The notes under the pieces were generated by a model. It had not been told where the DNA came from and did not search any database. It saw only the letters and a list, made by a program, of their open reading frames with translations. The translations under genes and the position numbers were made by a program. This document shows positions 29,641-43,080 of a stretch of 64,000 nt of DNA, piece by piece. The stretch covers positions 4,340,001-4,404,000 of the forward strand of contig NZ_CP090063.1 in assembly GCF_021391495.1 (NCBI RefSeq), given 5' to 3'. The DNA comes from Amycolatopsis acidiphila. Lineage in GTDB: Bacteria; Actinomycetota; Actinomycetes; Mycobacteriales; Pseudonocardiaceae. Position 1 is the stretch's first letter. Each line of letters starts with the position of its first letter.

Positions 29641-29716
29641 TGGCTCCCCTCCGACACTTCGCGCACCCCTCCCGCCGAGCACGGGGATGTCGTACCTGTA
29701 TGTCATTCTCGGGTCC

Positions 29717-30493
29717 ATGCGCATCGCCACCTGGAACGTCAACTCGATCGCGGCCCGGCTCCCCCGGCTGCTGGCCTGGCTGGAGTCCGCGAAGCCGGAC
29801 GTGGTGTGCCTGCAGGAGCTCAAGTGTGCCACCGACGCGTTCCCGCCCGAGGTGGCCGAACTCGGCTACGAGGTGGCCGCCTACGGCCTCGGCCGGTGGA
29901 ACGGGGTCGCGATCCTGTCCCGCGTGGGTACCGAGGACGTGCGGCGCGGCCTGGCCGACGAGCCGGTGTTCGACGACGCCGCCGAGCCCCGGGCGATCGC
30001 GGCGACCTGTGGTGGGGTCCGGCTCTGGTCGGTGTACGTGCCCAACGGGCGCGATCCGGGACATCCGCACTACGCGTACAAGCTGCGGTGGCTGGAGGCG
30101 CTGCGTGCCACGGCGGCCGCGGAGTCCGCGGCGGGCCGGCCGTTCGCCGTGCTGGGCGACTTCAACATCGCGCCGACCGACGAGGACGTCTGGGACATCA
30201 GCCTGTTCGCCGGGTCGACGCACGTGACCGAGCCGGAGCGCAAGGCGCTGGAGGCGTTGCGGGAAACGGGTTTGCGCGACGTCGTGCCGCGGGCGCTGAA
30301 GTACGACAAGCCCTACACCTACTGGGACTACCGGCAGCTGGCGTTCCCGAAGAACAACGGCATGCGGATCGACCTCGTCTACGCCAACGCCGCGTTCGCC
30401 GACACCGTGACCGATGCCTACGTCGACCGGGAGGAGCGCAAGGGCAAGGGCCCGTCGGACCACGCGCCCGTGGTCGTGGACCTGACCCGCTGA
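29717..30493 (+). CDS. xth: Exodeoxyribonuclease III
   Basis: 258 residues. AP endonuclease/3'-5' exonuclease of base excision repair. Metal and catalytic motifs: ATWNVNSIAARLPRL (4-18), LQELKC, WNGVAIL, VYVPNGR, LGDFNIAPTDEDVWD, and the C-terminal RIDLVYAN and SDHAPVVVDL. The ATG at 29717 begins the conserved MRIATWNVNS; longer starts only add unrelated residues. No Shine-Dalgarno is seen; a CATTCT seven bases upstream may be the -10. Divergent from uvrC and tail-to-tail with the rib block. Confidence 0.96.
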   Translation: MRIATWNVNSIAARLPRLLAWLESAKPDVVCLQELKCATDAFPPEVAELGYEVAAYGLGRWNGVAILSRVGTEDVRRGLADEPVFDDAAEPRAIAATCGGVRLWSVYVPNGRDPGHPHYAYKLRWLEALRATAAAESAAGRPFAVLGDFNIAPTDEDVWDISLFAGSTHVTEPERKALEALRETGLRDVVPRALKYDKPYTYWDYRQLAFPKNNGMRIDLVYANAAFADTVTDAYVDREERKGKGPSDHAPVVVDLTR

Positions 30494-30497
30494 CGCA

Positions 30498-32759
<2,262 letters not shown>

Positions 32760-32763
<4 letters not shown>

Positions 32764-33389
32764 GCGTCCTCCTCGGCGTTGACTCCATTGTGCGCCGCGA
32801 GGCCCGGCAGATGCGGTGTGGCCAGCTTCTCGACGTACTTCGCTACTACGTCCACCTCGAGGTTGACCAGGTCACCCGGTTCGGCGCGGCCCAGCGTCGT
32901 CAACTCCAGTGTGGTCGGGATCAGCGCCACCGTGAACTCGTCGTTCGTCACACTCGCCACGGTCAGCGAGATCCCGTCGACCGCGATCGACCCCTTCTCC
33001 ACCACGTAGCGGCCCAGGTGCGACGGCAGCGCGAACCGGGTGAGCCCGTCCTTGTCGCGGGCGAGGAACACCCCCGTGCCGTCGACGTGCCCCTGCATGA
33101 TGTGCCCGCCCAGCCGGTCCCCGACCGCGGTCGCCCGCTCGAGGTTGACCCGGTCGCCGGGCGCGATCTTCGCGAGCCGGGACCGTTGCAGTGTCTCGTG
33201 CACCACGTCCACGGTGAACTCGCCACCGGAGACCGCCACGACGGTCAGGCAGACCCCGCTCACCGCGATGGAGTCGCCGTGGCGCGCGTCGGAGGTCACC
33301 ACCGGACCGCGCACGGTGAGCCGGGCGGCGTTGGGCAACTGCTCCACCGCCGTGATCTCGCCGAGCTCCTCGACAATGCCGGTGAACAC
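32760..33389 (-). CDS. ribE: Riboflavin synthase (alpha subunit)
   Basis: 209 residues. Dismutates two lumazines to riboflavin. The two repeated lumazine-binding halves each start with the typical sequence: [12 protein letters not shown] (1-12) and [12 protein letters not shown] (about 98-109), and each has a GVCLTV/GISLTV strand. GAGGAGG lies six bases before the GTG. It begins 21 bases after rpe, which leaves no room for an FMN riboswitch. ribD, which follows rpe in mycobacteria, is missing here. Confidence 0.97.
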
Positions 33390-33410
33390 TGCTGCCTCCT
33401 CGATGTTCTT

Positions 33411-34094
33411 TCAGTGCTGGGCGCGGGCGGCGGCCTCGCGCAGCGCGGCCACCGCCCTGCCCGGGTCTTCGGCGCCGTAGACGGCCGAACCGGCGACGAA
33501 GCAGTCCACCCCCGCCTCGGCGGCCTGCTCGATCGTGTCGGCGTTGATGCCACCGTCGATCTCCACCAGCACGTTGAGATGCCCGGTGTCGACCAGGCGG
33601 CGCGCGGTGCGGACCTTCTCCAGCACGTCCGGGATGAACGACTGGCCGCCGAAGCCCGGCTCCACGGACATCACCAGCAGCGTGTCGTAGTGCTTGAGCG
33701 TGTCGAGGTGGTCCTCCAGCGGGGTGCCCGGCTTGACCGACAGGCCGGCCTTCGCGCCCGCGGCGCGCAGGTCCTTCGCGAGCATCACCGGGTCCTTCGC
33801 GGCCTCGACGTGCACGGTCACGTTGTACGCGCCCGCCTCGGCGTACCCGACCGCCCAGCGGTCCGGGTCGTCGATCATCAGGTGGCAGTCGAGCGGCACG
33901 TCGGTGACCTTCAGCAGGGACTGCACGACCGGCAGGCCGAGGGTCAGGTTCGGCACGAAATGGGCGTCCATCACGTCGACGTGCACCCAGTCGGCACGCG
34001 TGTCACCGCTTCCCGCGACAGCTTTGATCTCCTCGCCCAGCCGGGCGAAGTCGGCGGAGAGGATGCTCGGTGCGATCAGAGGTCGATGGGCCAC
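33411..34094 (-). CDS. rpe: Ribulose-phosphate 3-epimerase
   Basis: 227 residues. Interconverts ribulose 5-phosphate and xylulose 5-phosphate. Barrel motifs: [16 protein letters not shown] (6-21), [44 protein letters not shown] and [11 protein letters not shown] are complete. Its product ribulose 5-phosphate is the RibB substrate, which fits its place before the rib genes. No clear Shine-Dalgarno; TACACT lies eight bases before the GTG, so it may have its own leaderless promoter. Confidence 0.97.
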   Translation of the reverse strand: MAHRPLIAPSILSADFARLGEEIKAVAGSGDTRADWVHVDVMDAHFVPNLTLGLPVVQSLLKVTDVPLDCHLMIDDPDRWAVGYAEAGAYNVTVHVEAAKDPVMLAKDLRAAGAKAGLSVKPGTPLEDHLDTLKHYDTLLVMSVEPGFGGQSFIPDVLEKVRTARRLVDTGHLNVLVEIDGGINADTIEQAAEAGVDCFVAGSAVYGAEDPGRAVAALREAAARAQH

Positions 34095-34113
34095 GATTAC
34101 TCAGTGTAGAAGG

Positions 34114-34608
34114 TCAATCGGGTAACGCTTCGAGTGCCGTCGACCACGGTTCTGCAAGCTGGGAAACGTCGGCGCCACAGGCGGTCAGCGCCGCCACGTG
34201 CGCCCGCCAGCCCGGGGTGCGGGACCGGCTGGGGCTGGCCTGGTACCGCACCACGACGGTCACGCCCGGGTCGCCGAGGACGTCGCCGAGCACGGTGAGC
34301 GCCTGGTTGTCGGCGATGCCGAGCGCGAGCTTCGCCATCGAGTTCGCACTCCCCGGGGCGAACAGGAACACCCCGGGATCCGGGTGCGGGCGCGGCTGCC
34401 CCGGCAGTCGTGACGCGCTGCGCACCTCCAGGTCGGTCAGCGCCTGCAGCTTCGCCAGCTCGCCGGCGTACTCGAGCCACCGCGCGGCGGTCGGCGTGAG
34501 GGTGATGGCCAGTCGCCAGCCGCGCGCGGCCGCGGGCTCCGCCAGCTCCGTGCGGAACCGCGTGTCGAGCCCGCCGCACGAGGCGGCGACCAGGCCGAGA
34601 ACCCTCAC
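34114..34608 (-). CDS. Flavoprotein (HFCD/Dfp-like fold)
   Basis: 164 residues. N-terminal [13 protein letters not shown], then the FMN-binding loop with FLFAPGSANSMAKLALGIAD (about 86-105), the hallmark of homo-oligomeric flavin-containing Cys decarboxylases and UbiX/Dfp relatives. Its substrate is unknown; it is not the CoaBC of this genome, which lies at 40.6 kb. The GTG overlaps the rsmB stop by four bases, and it separates rsmB from rpe, which are adjacent in mycobacteria. Confidence 0.78.
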   Translation of the reverse strand: MRVLGLVAASCGGLDTRFRTELAEPAAARGWRLAITLTPTAARWLEYAGELAKLQALTDLEVRSASRLPGQPRPHPDPGVFLFAPGSANSMAKLALGIADNQALTVLGDVLGDPGVTVVVRYQASPSRSRTPGWRAHVAALTACGADVSQLAEPWSTALEALPD

Positions 34609-36032
34609 GGGCGCCGCAGGAGGGCACAGAACATGGCGTCGGTGCCGTGCCGGTGCGGCCACAGCTGCACGAACGGGCCGTCGCCGAGCTGCGGCACGCC
34701 CGGGAAGAACTCGCGGGCGTCGAGGACCTCCGCCTTGCTGCGGCGGGCGGCGTCACCGGCCACGCCCTCGGTCTCGGCGAGGTGCGGCGAGCACACCACG
34801 TACGCCACGACGCCGCCGGGACGCACCAGCTCCAGCGCGGACGCGAGCAGCTGGCTCTGCAGCTTCGTCAGGTCCGCCACGTCGGACGGCTTGCGCCGCC
34901 AGCGGGACTCCGGCCTGCGGCGGAGCGAACCGAGCCCGCTGCACGGCGCGTCGACGAGCACGCGGTCGTAGCCGGGCTCGAGGTCCGGCTCCCGCCCGTC
35001 CGCCACGTGCACGGTGACCGGCAGCCCCTCGGTGGCCTTCTCGACGAGACGCGCCCGGTGCGGCGCCTGCTCGACCGCGTCGACCCGCGCGCCGGAGATC
35101 GCGGCGAGCGCGCCGAGCAGCGCGGCCTTGCCGCCCGGCCCGGCACACAGGTCGAGCCAGCGCTCGTCGCTGCCCTCGACCGGCACCCGGCTGAGCGCGA
35201 CGGCACACAGCTGGCTGCCCTCGTCCTGCACCGCGGCCAGCTTCTCGCGGATCGGCTCAAGGTCGCCGGGGTCGCCCGCGCCGGGCGGCAGGTGCACGCC
35301 GTAGGGCGAGTACGGAGCGACGTCGCCCCCGGTGATCGCGGCCAGCTCGTCGGCACTGATCTCGCCGGGACGGGCGACCAGGTGGACCGCCGGGCGCGCG
35401 TCGTCGGCCTTCAGCGCCGCCTCCAGCTCGGGCCCCTTGTCCCCCAGCGCCTCGGCGAACGACCGGGCGACCCAGCGCGGATGCGCCGTGCGCAGGGCGA
35501 GGTTTCCGATCGGGTCGGTACCGGGGTCCGGCGCGAGCTCGTCGAGCCAGGCGGCTTCGTCCTTTTCGGACACCTTGCGCAGCACGGCGTTGACGAAGCC
35601 CGCGACGTGCGAACCGCCTTCGAGTCGCGCCATGTTCACCATCGCGTCGACCGCGGCGTGCTCGGGGATCCGGGTCCGCAGCAGCTGGTAGGCGCCGAGG
35701 CGCAGGCAGTCCAGCACCACACCGTCCACTTGGGACAGCGGCCGGTCGAGGCAGGCGCCGATGATCTCGTCCAGCAGCCCCTGCGCGCGGCTGGCGCCGT
35801 AGGTCAGCTCGGTGGCCAGCGCGGCGTCCCGGCCGGCCAGCCTGCGCTGCCGCAGCATCTCCGGCAGCACCAGGTTCGCGTAGGCGTCGCGCTCGCGGAC
35901 CGCGCGCAGCACCTCGAACGCGGCGCGCCGCGCCGGGTCCTCGTAGGGCGGCGGGCGGCGCGGGCCCTGCTTGCGCGGCGCGGGCCGCCCGCGCTGCGGC
36001 CGCGAGGGCCTCCGTTCCCGTTCCGGGCTCAT
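34605..36032 (-). CDS. rsmB: 16S rRNA (cytosine-967-C5)-methyltransferase RsmB
   Basis: 475 residues. A Pro/Arg-rich basic N-terminal tail of about 30 residues, a NusB-like RNA-binding domain (about 35-170, [18 protein letters not shown]), and a Rossmann methyltransferase domain with SAM loop [15 protein letters not shown], the motif [20 protein letters not shown] with a catalytic Cys, and [11 protein letters not shown] with TC-type Cys region. The ATG overlaps the fmt stop in ATGA; an upstream in-frame extension reads antisense of fmt sense and is not used. Confidence 0.95.
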   Translation of the reverse strand: MSPERERRPSRPQRGRPAPRKQGPRRPPPYEDPARRAAFEVLRAVRERDAYANLVLPEMLRQRRLAGRDAALATELTYGASRAQGLLDEIIGACLDRPLSQVDGVVLDCLRLGAYQLLRTRIPEHAAVDAMVNMARLEGGSHVAGFVNAVLRKVSEKDEAAWLDELAPDPGTDPIGNLALRTAHPRWVARSFAEALGDKGPELEAALKADDARPAVHLVARPGEISADELAAITGGDVAPYSPYGVHLPPGAGDPGDLEPIREKLAAVQDEGSQLCAVALSRVPVEGSDERWLDLCAGPGGKAALLGALAAISGARVDAVEQAPHRARLVEKATEGLPVTVHVADGREPDLEPGYDRVLVDAPCSGLGSLRRRPESRWRRKPSDVADLTKLQSQLLASALELVRPGGVVAYVVCSPHLAETEGVAGDAARRSKAEVLDAREFFPGVPQLGDGPFVQLWPHRHGTDAMFCALLRRP

Positions 36033-36955
36033 GACAGGCGCTCTCCTTGCTCGATTCTCGTTCCCCGCGCCCAGTCGGTGGCCGCCATCCGTTTCTTGCC
36101 CTGCGCCTGCACCTCGCCGAGCTGCACCGCCTGCGTCGCGGTGCCCGCGAGCACCCGCTTGCGCTCGGCCCGCAGCTCGCCCGGCGCCAGGCCGCTCTCG
36201 TCGGTGCGGGTCACCGGGCCGAGCTTGAACCGCTCGCCGCGGAACTGCGCCCACGCGCCCGGCTCCGGCGTGACCGCGCGGATGTGCCGGTCCACCGCGG
36301 CGGCCGGGTCGGCGAAGGACACCCGCGCGTCCTCGACGGTGACCTTGGGCGCGTAGCTCACGCCGTCCTCGGGCTGCGGCACGGCGCGCAGCGTGCCATC
36401 CTCGATGCCGTCCATTGTAGACGCCAGCAGTTGCGCGCCGGACTCCGAGAGCCGCTGCAGCAGGGCACCCGCGGTGTCGGCCGGGCCGATCGTCTCGGTC
36501 ACGACGCCGTACACGGGGCCGGCGTCCAGCTCGCGCACGATGTGGAAGGTCGACGCGCCGGTGATCTCGTCCCCCGCCCTGATCGCGGCCTGCACCGGGG
36601 CCGCGCCCCGCCAGGCCGGCAGCAGCGAGAAGTGCAGGTTCACCCAGCCGTGGGCCGGAATGTCGAGGATGCGCTGCGGCAGCAGGGCGCCGTACGCCAC
36701 CACGGGGCAGGCGTCGGGCGCCAGCTCCCGCAGGCGGTCGAGGAACTCCGGCGCGCCGGCCTTCTCCGGCGTGAGCACCTCGATGCCGTGCTCGTCGGCG
36801 AGCGCCCCGACCGGTGAGCGCAGCAGCTTGCGCCCCCGCCCGGCCGGGGCGTCGGGCCGCGTCACGACGGCGACGACCTCGTGCCGGGGCGAGGAGATCA
36901 GGGCGCGCAACGAGGGCACGGCGGGTTCCGGCGTACCCGCGAACACGAGGCGCAT
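36029..36955 (-). CDS. fmt: Methionyl-tRNA formyltransferase
   Basis: 308 residues. Formylates initiator Met-tRNA using 10-formyl-THF. Motifs: [15 protein letters not shown] at the start, the catalytic [17 protein letters not shown] (Asn/His/Ser-Leu-Leu-Pro) and [10 protein letters not shown], then a C-terminal OB domain. ATG at 36955 is chosen over the TTG immediately before it; GAGGTG lies about seven bases upstream. First intact gene of the fmt-rsmB-flavoprotein-rpe-ribE-ribBA-ribH-PH run. Confidence 0.97.
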   Translation of the reverse strand: MRLVFAGTPEPAVPSLRALISSPRHEVVAVVTRPDAPAGRGRKLLRSPVGALADEHGIEVLTPEKAGAPEFLDRLRELAPDACPVVAYGALLPQRILDIPAHGWVNLHFSLLPAWRGAAPVQAAIRAGDEITGASTFHIVRELDAGPVYGVVTETIGPADTAGALLQRLSESGAQLLASTMDGIEDGTLRAVPQPEDGVSYAPKVTVEDARVSFADPAAAVDRHIRAVTPEPGAWAQFRGERFKLGPVTRTDESGLAPGELRAERKRVLAGTATQAVQLGEVQAQGKKRMAATDWARGTRIEQGERLS

Positions 36956-37012
36956 CAAGGCACCTCGACGACTTCAGACTGGGCGGACATCGCCGACCAG
37001 TCTATGGCCCGG

Positions 37013-37195
37013 TCAGTCGGTGCCCGGAGCGGCCGCGTTCAGCGCGGCGACGACCTCGTCGTAGTCCCCGCGGGCCTCGCCGTAACGCAGGAACTTCACC
37101 CGCTCGACCTGGATCTCCCCGGCCTCGGGCCGGGCCTGCAGCAGGCTCGTCACCTCTGCCACGAACTCGTCCAGCGGCATCGCCTCGGCACTGTC
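37013..37195 (-). pseudogene. C-terminal remnant of a short-chain dehydrogenase
   Basis: Reading leftwards from an in-frame TAG at 37198-37196, the frame gives about 60 codons, including MPLDEFVAEVTSLLQARPEA and IQVERVKFLRYGEARGDYDE, ending at TGA 37013. This matches my recollection of the C-terminal tail of DltE-like SDR oxidoreductases. The Rossmann and catalytic parts are absent from the neighbouring sequence. An ATG at 37180 could start a 55-residue peptide, but it would have no enzyme domain. Confidence 0.6.
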
Positions 37196-37269
37196 CTAAC
37201 GAATGGGACGAACAACAGGACTGCACCCAGCGGCGGTGCCATCGATTCCTCCCCCAAGGCTCGCCGCCC

Positions 37270-39330
37270 CTAGATCAGCTCCAGCGGGTCGAGCTGGACG
37301 CGGACCGGGTCGGGTTCCTTGCGGGCCACCCGCCGCGCCTGTGCCGCGGCGAGGGCGGCCGCCAGCGCCCGGCCGTCGGAGCGGAGGACGCGGATCAGGG
37401 CGCGTTCGCGGCCGGTGCGGCCCTCCTCGTCGGCCGGGCCCAGCGGGACGGGGCCGAGCACCTCGCCCGAGGCGGGCAGTGCCAGCTCCGCCAGCAACGC
37501 GGCGACGGCCTCGGGCGTGCCCTCCAGGCTCGCCATCCGGACCGCGGGCGGGAAGCCCAGCTCGCGCCGTTCGGACAGCTCGCGCTCGGCGTGCCAGGCG
37601 GGGTCCCAGCGCACCAGCGCCTGGACCGGCGTGAGTGCGGCCTCGGCGCCGACCACGATCCGGCCGCCCGCCGACGACGGCCGCACGAGCGCGGCGGCGG
37701 CCATCCAGCGGCGCAGCGTCTCCTCCGCCGCCCGCAGGTCCTGGCGGCCCAGCAGCGCCCAGCCGTCGAGCAGCAGCGCGGCGCCGTACCCGCCCTCGGC
37801 CACCGGCTCGGCGCCGGGCGTGCACACCACCAGCGCGGCCTTCCCGGGCACGGTGGCCAGCACCTCCTGCGCCCCGGACGTGCGCACCGCGACGCCGGGG
37901 AACGCGCGCCCGAGCTCCTCCGCGGTCCGCTTCGACCCGACGACCACCGCCCGCAACCGGACCGAGCCGCAGCTGGGACACCGGAAGTTGCCCTCGGGGG
38001 CACCGCACCACCGGCAGCTCGGGGGATGCCCGGGGCCCCCGTTGAGCGCCAGGGGACCCGCACACCGGCGGCAGTGGGCCGGGGTCCGGCACTGCGCGCA
38101 GGCCAGTGCCGGGACGTACCCGCGTCGCGGCACCTGCACGAGCACCGGCGCCCCCGCGCCGAGCGCCTGCCGGGCGGCCTCGAACGCGACCGCGGGCAGC
38201 CGCGCCACCCGCGCGGCCTCGTCCCGGGCGACGTCGAAGTCCTCGCCCACCGGCGTCACCCGCGGCGCCGCCGTGCGCAGGTCTTCCCGCGACGGGACGA
38301 CGGCGTGCGCCCAGCCCGTTTCGACGAGCAGCTGGGCCTCGGCGGTCCGCGCGAACCCGGCGACGACCAGCGACGCCTTGTCGGCGTGCGCGCGCAGGGT
38401 CAGCACGTCCCGCACCTGCGGGTAGGGCATGTGCGGGTCGACGTGGAGGTCGTCCCCGTCGTCCCAGACCACGAACAACCCCGGGTCGGCGACCGGGGCG
38501 AACATCGTCGCCCGGGTCCCGACCACGATCGGCGCCGACCCGCGGGACACGGCCAGCCAGCGCCGGTACCGCTCGGCCGGCCCCAGGTCCGCCGACAACG
38601 CGACGACGGCGTCCTCCCCCGCCAGCGCGGCGCACGCGGCGTGCAGCCGGGCCAGGTCCCGCAGATCGGGCACCACGAGCACCGCGCCCCGGCCGTTCGC
38701 CGCGACGACCGCGGCGGCCTCGGCCAGCCGCGCGGGCCAGTCCTCCCCCGGCAGCGCCTGCCACACGGCGTGCGCCTGCCGGTTGCCGCGCAGCGCCTCG
38801 AGGAACGCCGCGCCCCGCTGATACCGCGACCACCCCGTGCTCACCGGCGCCGCGGGCACCTCGGCGCGCGGCCGGGCCGGCTCGCCCTCGGCCTTCGCGT
38901 GCCGGGGCGGGATCGCCAGGCGCAGCACGTCGATCATCGTGCCGCCGTAGCGCTCGGCGACCGTGCGCGCGAGCGCCGCGAGGCCCGGCCCGAGGACCGG
39001 CTCGCTGGAGGTGACGCGTTCGAGGAACGCCAGCCGCCCCGTGTGCTCCGTGGTGTCCGCGCGCTCGATCAGGAACCCGTCGACCAGCTGGCCGGCGAAG
39101 CGGACGCGCACCCGGCAGCCGGGCACGGCGTCCGCGTCGAGCTTGTCGGGCACCTGGTAGTCGAACGTGCGGTCCAGATGGGCCAGCGGCACGTCCACGA
39201 CGATCCGTGCGACCGGGTTCGCCGCGGCAGGCTGCTGCTGGCCCTTGCGGGCGGCCCTGGGTCTCCCCCCGGCGGGCTTCTTCGTGCGCGGAAGGTCCCA
39301 GAGGGGTGTGGTTTCGGCGCCGTCAGGCAC
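37270..39330 (-). CDS. priA: Primosomal protein N' (PriA), helicase motifs degenerate
   Basis: 686 residues. N-terminal 3'-DNA-binding domain ([20 protein letters not shown], about 41-60), and a zinc region with paired cysteines [13 protein letters not shown] and [16 protein letters not shown]. The Walker A GKT/S loop and DEEH box of ATP-dependent PriA are not found; the corresponding area reads [14 protein letters not shown]. Actinobacterial PriAs are known to be predicted non-helicases, so this is expected, and the protein probably acts as a replication restart scaffold. Its start overlaps the metK stop by eight bases. Confidence 0.9.
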   Translation of the reverse strand: MPDGAETTPLWDLPRTKKPAGGRPRAARKGQQQPAAANPVARIVVDVPLAHLDRTFDYQVPDKLDADAVPGCRVRVRFAGQLVDGFLIERADTTEHTGRLAFLERVTSSEPVLGPGLAALARTVAERYGGTMIDVLRLAIPPRHAKAEGEPARPRAEVPAAPVSTGWSRYQRGAAFLEALRGNRQAHAVWQALPGEDWPARLAEAAAVVAANGRGAVLVVPDLRDLARLHAACAALAGEDAVVALSADLGPAERYRRWLAVSRGSAPIVVGTRATMFAPVADPGLFVVWDDGDDLHVDPHMPYPQVRDVLTLRAHADKASLVVAGFARTAEAQLLVETGWAHAVVPSREDLRTAAPRVTPVGEDFDVARDEAARVARLPAVAFEAARQALGAGAPVLVQVPRRGYVPALACAQCRTPAHCRRCAGPLALNGGPGHPPSCRWCGAPEGNFRCPSCGSVRLRAVVVGSKRTAEELGRAFPGVAVRTSGAQEVLATVPGKAALVVCTPGAEPVAEGGYGAALLLDGWALLGRQDLRAAEETLRRWMAAAALVRPSSAGGRIVVGAEAALTPVQALVRWDPAWHAERELSERRELGFPPAVRMASLEGTPEAVAALLAELALPASGEVLGPVPLGPADEEGRTGRERALIRVLRSDGRALAAALAAAQARRVARKEPDPVRVQLDPLELI

Positions 39331-40537
39331 CGGAGGCGCTGCGCAGCGCGTCCGCGCGGTCGACGCTCTCCCACGGCAGGCTCAGCTCCGGGCGGCCGAA
39401 GTGGCCGTACGCCGAGGTCTGCGCGTAGATCGGGCGCAGCAGGTCCAGGTCGCGGATGATCGCCGCCGGGCGCAGGTCGAACACCTCGGTGATGGCGCGC
39501 TGGATCTTCGACGGGTCGACCGTCTCGGTGCCGAAGGTCTCCACGAACAGGCCCACCGGCACGGCCTTGCCGATCGCGTACGCGACCTGCACCTCGACCC
39601 GGGTGGCCAGGCCCGCGGCCACCACGTTCTTGGCCACCCAGCGCATCGCGTACGCCGCGGAGCGGTCCACCTTCGACGGGTCCTTGCCGGAGAAGGCGCC
39701 GCCCCCGTGGCGGGCCATGCCGCCGTAGGTGTCGACGATGATCTTGCGGCCGGTCAGGCCCGCGTCGCCCATCGGGCCGCCGATGACGAACCGGCCGGTC
39801 GGGTTCACCAGCAGCCGGACGTCGGTCGCGTCCAGCTCCAGCTCCGCCAGCTCCGGCGCCACGACCTGCTCGCGCACGTCCACCCCGAGCATCGTCTCCA
39901 GGTCGATGCCCTCGGCGTGCTGCGTCGAGACGACCACTGTGTCGAGGCGGACGGCCTGCTCACCGGCGTACTCGATGGTGACCTGCGTCTTGCCGTCCGG
40001 GCGCAGGTAGGGCAGCACGCCGTCCTTGCGGACCCGGGTCAGCCGCTGCGAGAGCCGGTGCGCCAGCGCGATCGGCAGCGGCATCAGCTCCGGGGTGTCC
40101 GAGCAGGCGTAGCCGAACATCAGGCCCTGGTCGCCCGCGCCCTGCCGGTCGATCTCGTCGAGCGTATTCTCCAGCCGCGACTCGTACGCGGTGTTCACGC
40201 CCTGGGCGATGTCGGGCGACTGCGAGCCGATCGCGACGTTCACGCCGCAGGAGTTGCCGTCGAACCCCTTCGCGGAGGAGTCGTAGCCGATGTCGAGGAT
40301 CTTCTCCCGCACGATGGTCGGGATGTCCGCGTAGGCCTCGGTGGTGACCTCGCCCGCGACGTGCACCTGACCGGTGGTGATCATGGTCTCGACCGCGACC
40401 CGGCTGCGCGGGTCCTTCGACAGCAGGGCGTCGAGCACCGAGTCGCTGATCGCGTCGCAGATCTTGTCCGGATGCCCCTCGGTCACGGATTCCGACGTGA
40501 ACAACCTGCGGGTCGAATCGGTCACGGCGCTCGTCAC
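39323..40537 (-). CDS. metK: S-adenosylmethionine synthetase
   Basis: 404 residues. Makes SAM from methionine and ATP. Motifs: [20 protein letters not shown] (13-32), [30 protein letters not shown] and the C-terminal [11 protein letters not shown]. The GTG start is 52 bases after coaBC, which is too short for a SAM riboswitch, and none is seen. The overlap with priA suggests coupled expression. Confidence 0.98.
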   Translation of the reverse strand: MTSAVTDSTRRLFTSESVTEGHPDKICDAISDSVLDALLSKDPRSRVAVETMITTGQVHVAGEVTTEAYADIPTIVREKILDIGYDSSAKGFDGNSCGVNVAIGSQSPDIAQGVNTAYESRLENTLDEIDRQGAGDQGLMFGYACSDTPELMPLPIALAHRLSQRLTRVRKDGVLPYLRPDGKTQVTIEYAGEQAVRLDTVVVSTQHAEGIDLETMLGVDVREQVVAPELAELELDATDVRLLVNPTGRFVIGGPMGDAGLTGRKIIVDTYGGMARHGGGAFSGKDPSKVDRSAAYAMRWVAKNVVAAGLATRVEVQVAYAIGKAVPVGLFVETFGTETVDPSKIQRAITEVFDLRPAAIIRDLDLLRPIYAQTSAYGHFGRPELSLPWESVDRADALRSASGA

Positions 40538-40589
40538 TTCCCATCAGCTCGGTCGAGAACAACCGGGTCCAGCCTACTGAGGCGACCCG

Positions 40590-41813
40590 CTACTGCTGGT
40601 TGAAGTCTGCCACCGCCGACCACACCGCCGCCGCCAGCTGTGCCTTCGAGCCGAGCGGAATCGGGCGTTCGGTGCCATCGGCGGACAAGAGCCACCCGGC
40701 GTTGTCCTCCACCTCGAACGCGCGGCCGTCGCCCACCGCGTTGACCACCAGCAGGTCGCAGCCCTTGCGCTTGAGCTTCGCCCGCGCGTGGTCGAGCACG
40801 CTGCCGTGCTCGTCGCCGGTCTCCGCGGCGAACCCGACGACGACCTGGCCCGGGCGCCGGTTCGCCACCAGCTCGGCGAGGATGTCGGCGGTGCGGTCCA
40901 GGGTGATCGTCGGGTCGGGCTGGTCGTCCGACTTCTTGATCTTGTGCTCGGCCTTCGTGGCCGGCCGGAAGTCGGCGACCGCCGCGGCCATCACCACGAC
41001 GTCGGCGTCCGCGGCGGCCTCGTGCACGGCGACGCGCAGCTCCTCGGCACTCGACACGCGGCGGAGGTCGGCCCCCGCGGGCTGGGGCATCTCCACGGTG
41101 TGCGCGGCGACGAGGGTGACCTGGGCGCCGCGCTGCGCGGCCACGCGGGCCAGCGCGTAGCCCTGCTTGCCCGAGGACCGGTTGCCCAGGTAGCGGACCG
41201 GGTCCAGGGGCTCGCGGGTGCCGCCCGCGGAGACGACGACGCGCAGGCCTTCGAGGTCCCGCGGCAGCGCGTCGCGCTGGGCCAGCAGCAGCCGGGCGAG
41301 GTCGACGATCTCGGCGGGGTCCGCGAGACGGCCCTTGCCGGTGTCGGCCCCGGTGAGCCTGCCGGACGCGGGCTCGGCGACGACCATGCCGCGCGAGCGC
41401 AGCAGGGCGACGTTGTCACGGGTGGCCGCGTGCTCCCACATCTCGGTGTGCATGGCCGGGAAGAACGCGACCGGGCAGCGCGCGGTGAGCAGGGTGTTGG
41501 TCAGCAGGTCGCCGGCCAGGCCGTGCGCGGCGCGGGCCAGCAGGTCGGCGGTCGCCGGGACCACCACGACCAGGTCGGCCTCCTTGCCCACGCGGACGTG
41601 CTGGACCTCGGGCACCTCGGTGAACACGCCCGTGTGCACCGGATGCCCGGAGAGCGCCTCGAAGGTGGCCGCGCCGACGAAGTTCAGCGCGGCCTCGGTG
41701 GGCACGACGCGGACGTCGTGGCCCGACTCGGTCAGTCCGCGCAGCACCTCACAGGCCTTGTAGGCGGCGATCCCGCCGCCCACGCCCAGCACCACCCGGG
41801 GTTTGTCACTCAC
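40590..41813 (-). CDS. coaBC: Bifunctional phosphopantothenoylcysteine decarboxylase/synthetase
   Basis: 407 residues. Two steps of coenzyme A synthesis. N-terminal flavin-dependent decarboxylase CoaC (1-185): [42 protein letters not shown]-terminal CTP-dependent synthetase Coa[34 protein letters not shown] block (here [19 protein letters not shown]), AAAVADFRP and [24 protein letters not shown] ([17 protein letters not shown]). The GTG start overlaps the rpoZ stop by eight bases. Confidence 0.97.
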   Translation of the reverse strand: MSDKPRVVLGVGGGIAAYKACEVLRGLTESGHDVRVVPTEAALNFVGAATFEALSGHPVHTGVFTEVPEVQHVRVGKEADLVVVVPATADLLARAAHGLAGDLLTNTLLTARCPVAFFPAMHTEMWEHAATRDNVALLRSRGMVVAEPASGRLTGADTGKGRLADPAEIVDLARLLLAQRDALPRDLEGLRVVVSAGGTREPLDPVRYLGNRSSGKQGYALARVAAQRGAQVTLVAAHTVEMPQPAGADLRRVSSAEELRVAVHEAAADADVVVMAAAVADFRPATKAEHKIKKSDDQPDPTITLDRTADILAELVANRRPGQVVVGFAAETGDEHGSVLDHARAKLKRKGCDLLVVNAVGDGRAFEVEDNAGWLLSADGTERPIPLGSKAQLAAAVWSAVADFNQQ

Positions 41814-42078
41814 CTTCGGTGTGCTCGAGCAGGCCGCCGTGGATCTCGCGCAGGGCGATGGACAGCGGCTTCTCGCGCGGGCCCGGCTCGACCAGCGGGC
41901 CGACGTACTCCAGCAGGCCTTCGCCGAGCTGGGCGTAGTAGTCGTTGATCTGGCGGGCGCGCTTGGCGGCGTAGATCACCAGCGCGTACTTGGAGCTGAC
42001 CTTCGCCAGCAGGTCGTCGATCGGCGGGTTGGTGATGCCTTCGAGCTCTTCACCATGGATACCCAGCGCTGCGGTCAC
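41806..42078 (-). CDS. rpoZ: RNA polymerase omega subunit
   Basis: 90 residues. Assists assembly of the beta' subunit. [20 protein letters not shown] and [15 protein letters not shown] are the conserved helices; the C-terminus ([20 protein letters not shown]) is the usual actinobacterial end. The GTG at 42078 is chosen over a TTG at 42093 because GGGAG lies eight bases before it. It starts 16 bases after gmk. Confidence 0.94.
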   Translation of the reverse strand: MTAALGIHGEELEGITNPPIDDLLAKVSSKYALVIYAAKRARQINDYYAQLGEGLLEYVGPLVEPGPREKPLSIALREIHGGLLEHTEGE

Positions 42079-42094
42079 TCGTGTTGCTCCCAAA

Positions 42095-42739
42095 TCATGA
42101 GAAGTCCGTGTTCATCAAGTCTAACAACTGCCGCGCGGCCTCCCGCACGTCGGCGTTGACGATGCGCGCGTCGAACTCCCCCGCCGCCGCCAGCTCGCGC
42201 TCCGCCTCGGCCAGCCGGGCGGCCACCGCGGCCTCCTCCTCGGTGCCGCGGCCGGTCAGCCTGCCTACCAGTTCCTGCCAGGACGGCGGCATCAGCATCA
42301 CCAGCCGGGCGTCGGGCATCGCCTCGCGGACCTGCCGGGCGCCCTGCAGCTCGATCTCGAGCACCGCGGGCCTGCCCTCGGCCAGCGCCCGCTCGACGGG
42401 CTCGCGCGGGGTGCCGTAGCAGTTGCCGGTGAACTCGGCGTGCTCCAGCAGCTCGCCGGCGCGCACCATCTTGTCGAACACGGGCCGGTCGACGAAGTGG
42501 TAGTGCACGCCGTCGACCTCACCGGGCCGGGGCGGCCTCGTCGTGACCGAGACACTGAAGTAGATGTCCGGGTCCAGCCGTCGCAGCTCGCCGACCACGC
42601 TGGACTTGCCGACCCCGGAAGGACCCGAGACGACGGTGAGCCGGCGCCGGGGACGCTGCCCCGGAACCGGCTCACCGTGCGTCGTCCGACCGGTCGGATC
42701 ACCGGCCGCTACCACGTGCTGGTCGTGTTCCTCGCTCAC
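42095..42739 (-). CDS. gmk: Guanylate kinase
   Basis: 214 residues. Phosphorylates GMP to GDP. P-loop [17 protein letters not shown] near residues 37-53, [21 protein letters not shown] for GMP binding, [13 protein letters not shown]. An N-terminal extension of about 33 residues ([20 protein letters not shown]) precedes the enzyme core; the GTG that starts it overlaps the mihF stop in GTGA, which supports this long start. Confidence 0.96.
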   Translation of the reverse strand: MSEEHDQHVVAAGDPTGRTTHGEPVPGQRPRRRLTVVSGPSGVGKSSVVGELRRLDPDIYFSVSVTTRPPRPGEVDGVHYHFVDRPVFDKMVRAGELLEHAEFTGNCYGTPREPVERALAEGRPAVLEIELQGARQVREAMPDARLVMLMPPSWQELVGRLTGRGTEEEAAVAARLAEAERELAAAGEFDARIVNADVREAARQLLDLMNTDFS

Positions 42740-43053
42740 TCGCCGCTGAACTCGGCCAGCAGCGCCTTGCGCTGCCGGTCGCCAAGGCCGCGGAGCCGTC
42801 GGCTCGGCGCGATCTCCAGGCGCTCCATGGTCTGCTGGGCGCGCACCTTGCCGACGCCGGGGAGAGCCTCGAGCAGGGCGGAGACCTTCATCTTGCCGAG
42901 GACCTCGTCCTCGTCGGCCTGCTTGAGCACGTCGGTCAGGGTGGTGCCGCCCCGCTTGAGGCGTTCCTTGAGCTCGGCACGGGCACGACGGGCGGCAGCG
43001 GCCTTCTCCAGCGCTGCCTTGCGCTGTTCCTCGGTCAGCTGGGGAAGTGCCAC
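42736..43053 (-). CDS. mihF: Actinobacterial integration host factor mIHF
   Basis: 105 residues. Nucleoid protein unrelated in fold to E. coli IHF, essential in mycobacteria and a compaction factor in Streptomyces (sIHF). MALPQLTEEQRKAALEKAAA, then RRARAELKERLKRGG and the helix-two-turn-helix LLEALPGVGKVRAQQTMERL are typical. GGAGG lies five bases before the GTG. Confidence 0.95.
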   Translation of the reverse strand: MALPQLTEEQRKAALEKAAAARRARAELKERLKRGGTTLTDVLKQADEDEVLGKMKVSALLEALPGVGKVRAQQTMERLEIAPSRRLRGLGDRQRKALLAEFSGE

Positions 43054-43080
43054 GTTTTCCTCCGTAGTACTCAAAATTCC

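Noticed and set aside
33390..33410. FMN riboswitch upstream of ribE
   Set aside because: The gap is 21 bases; an FMN element needs well over 100.
40538..40589. SAM riboswitch upstream of metK
   Set aside because: Only 52 bases separate coaBC and metK; no room and no matching structure.
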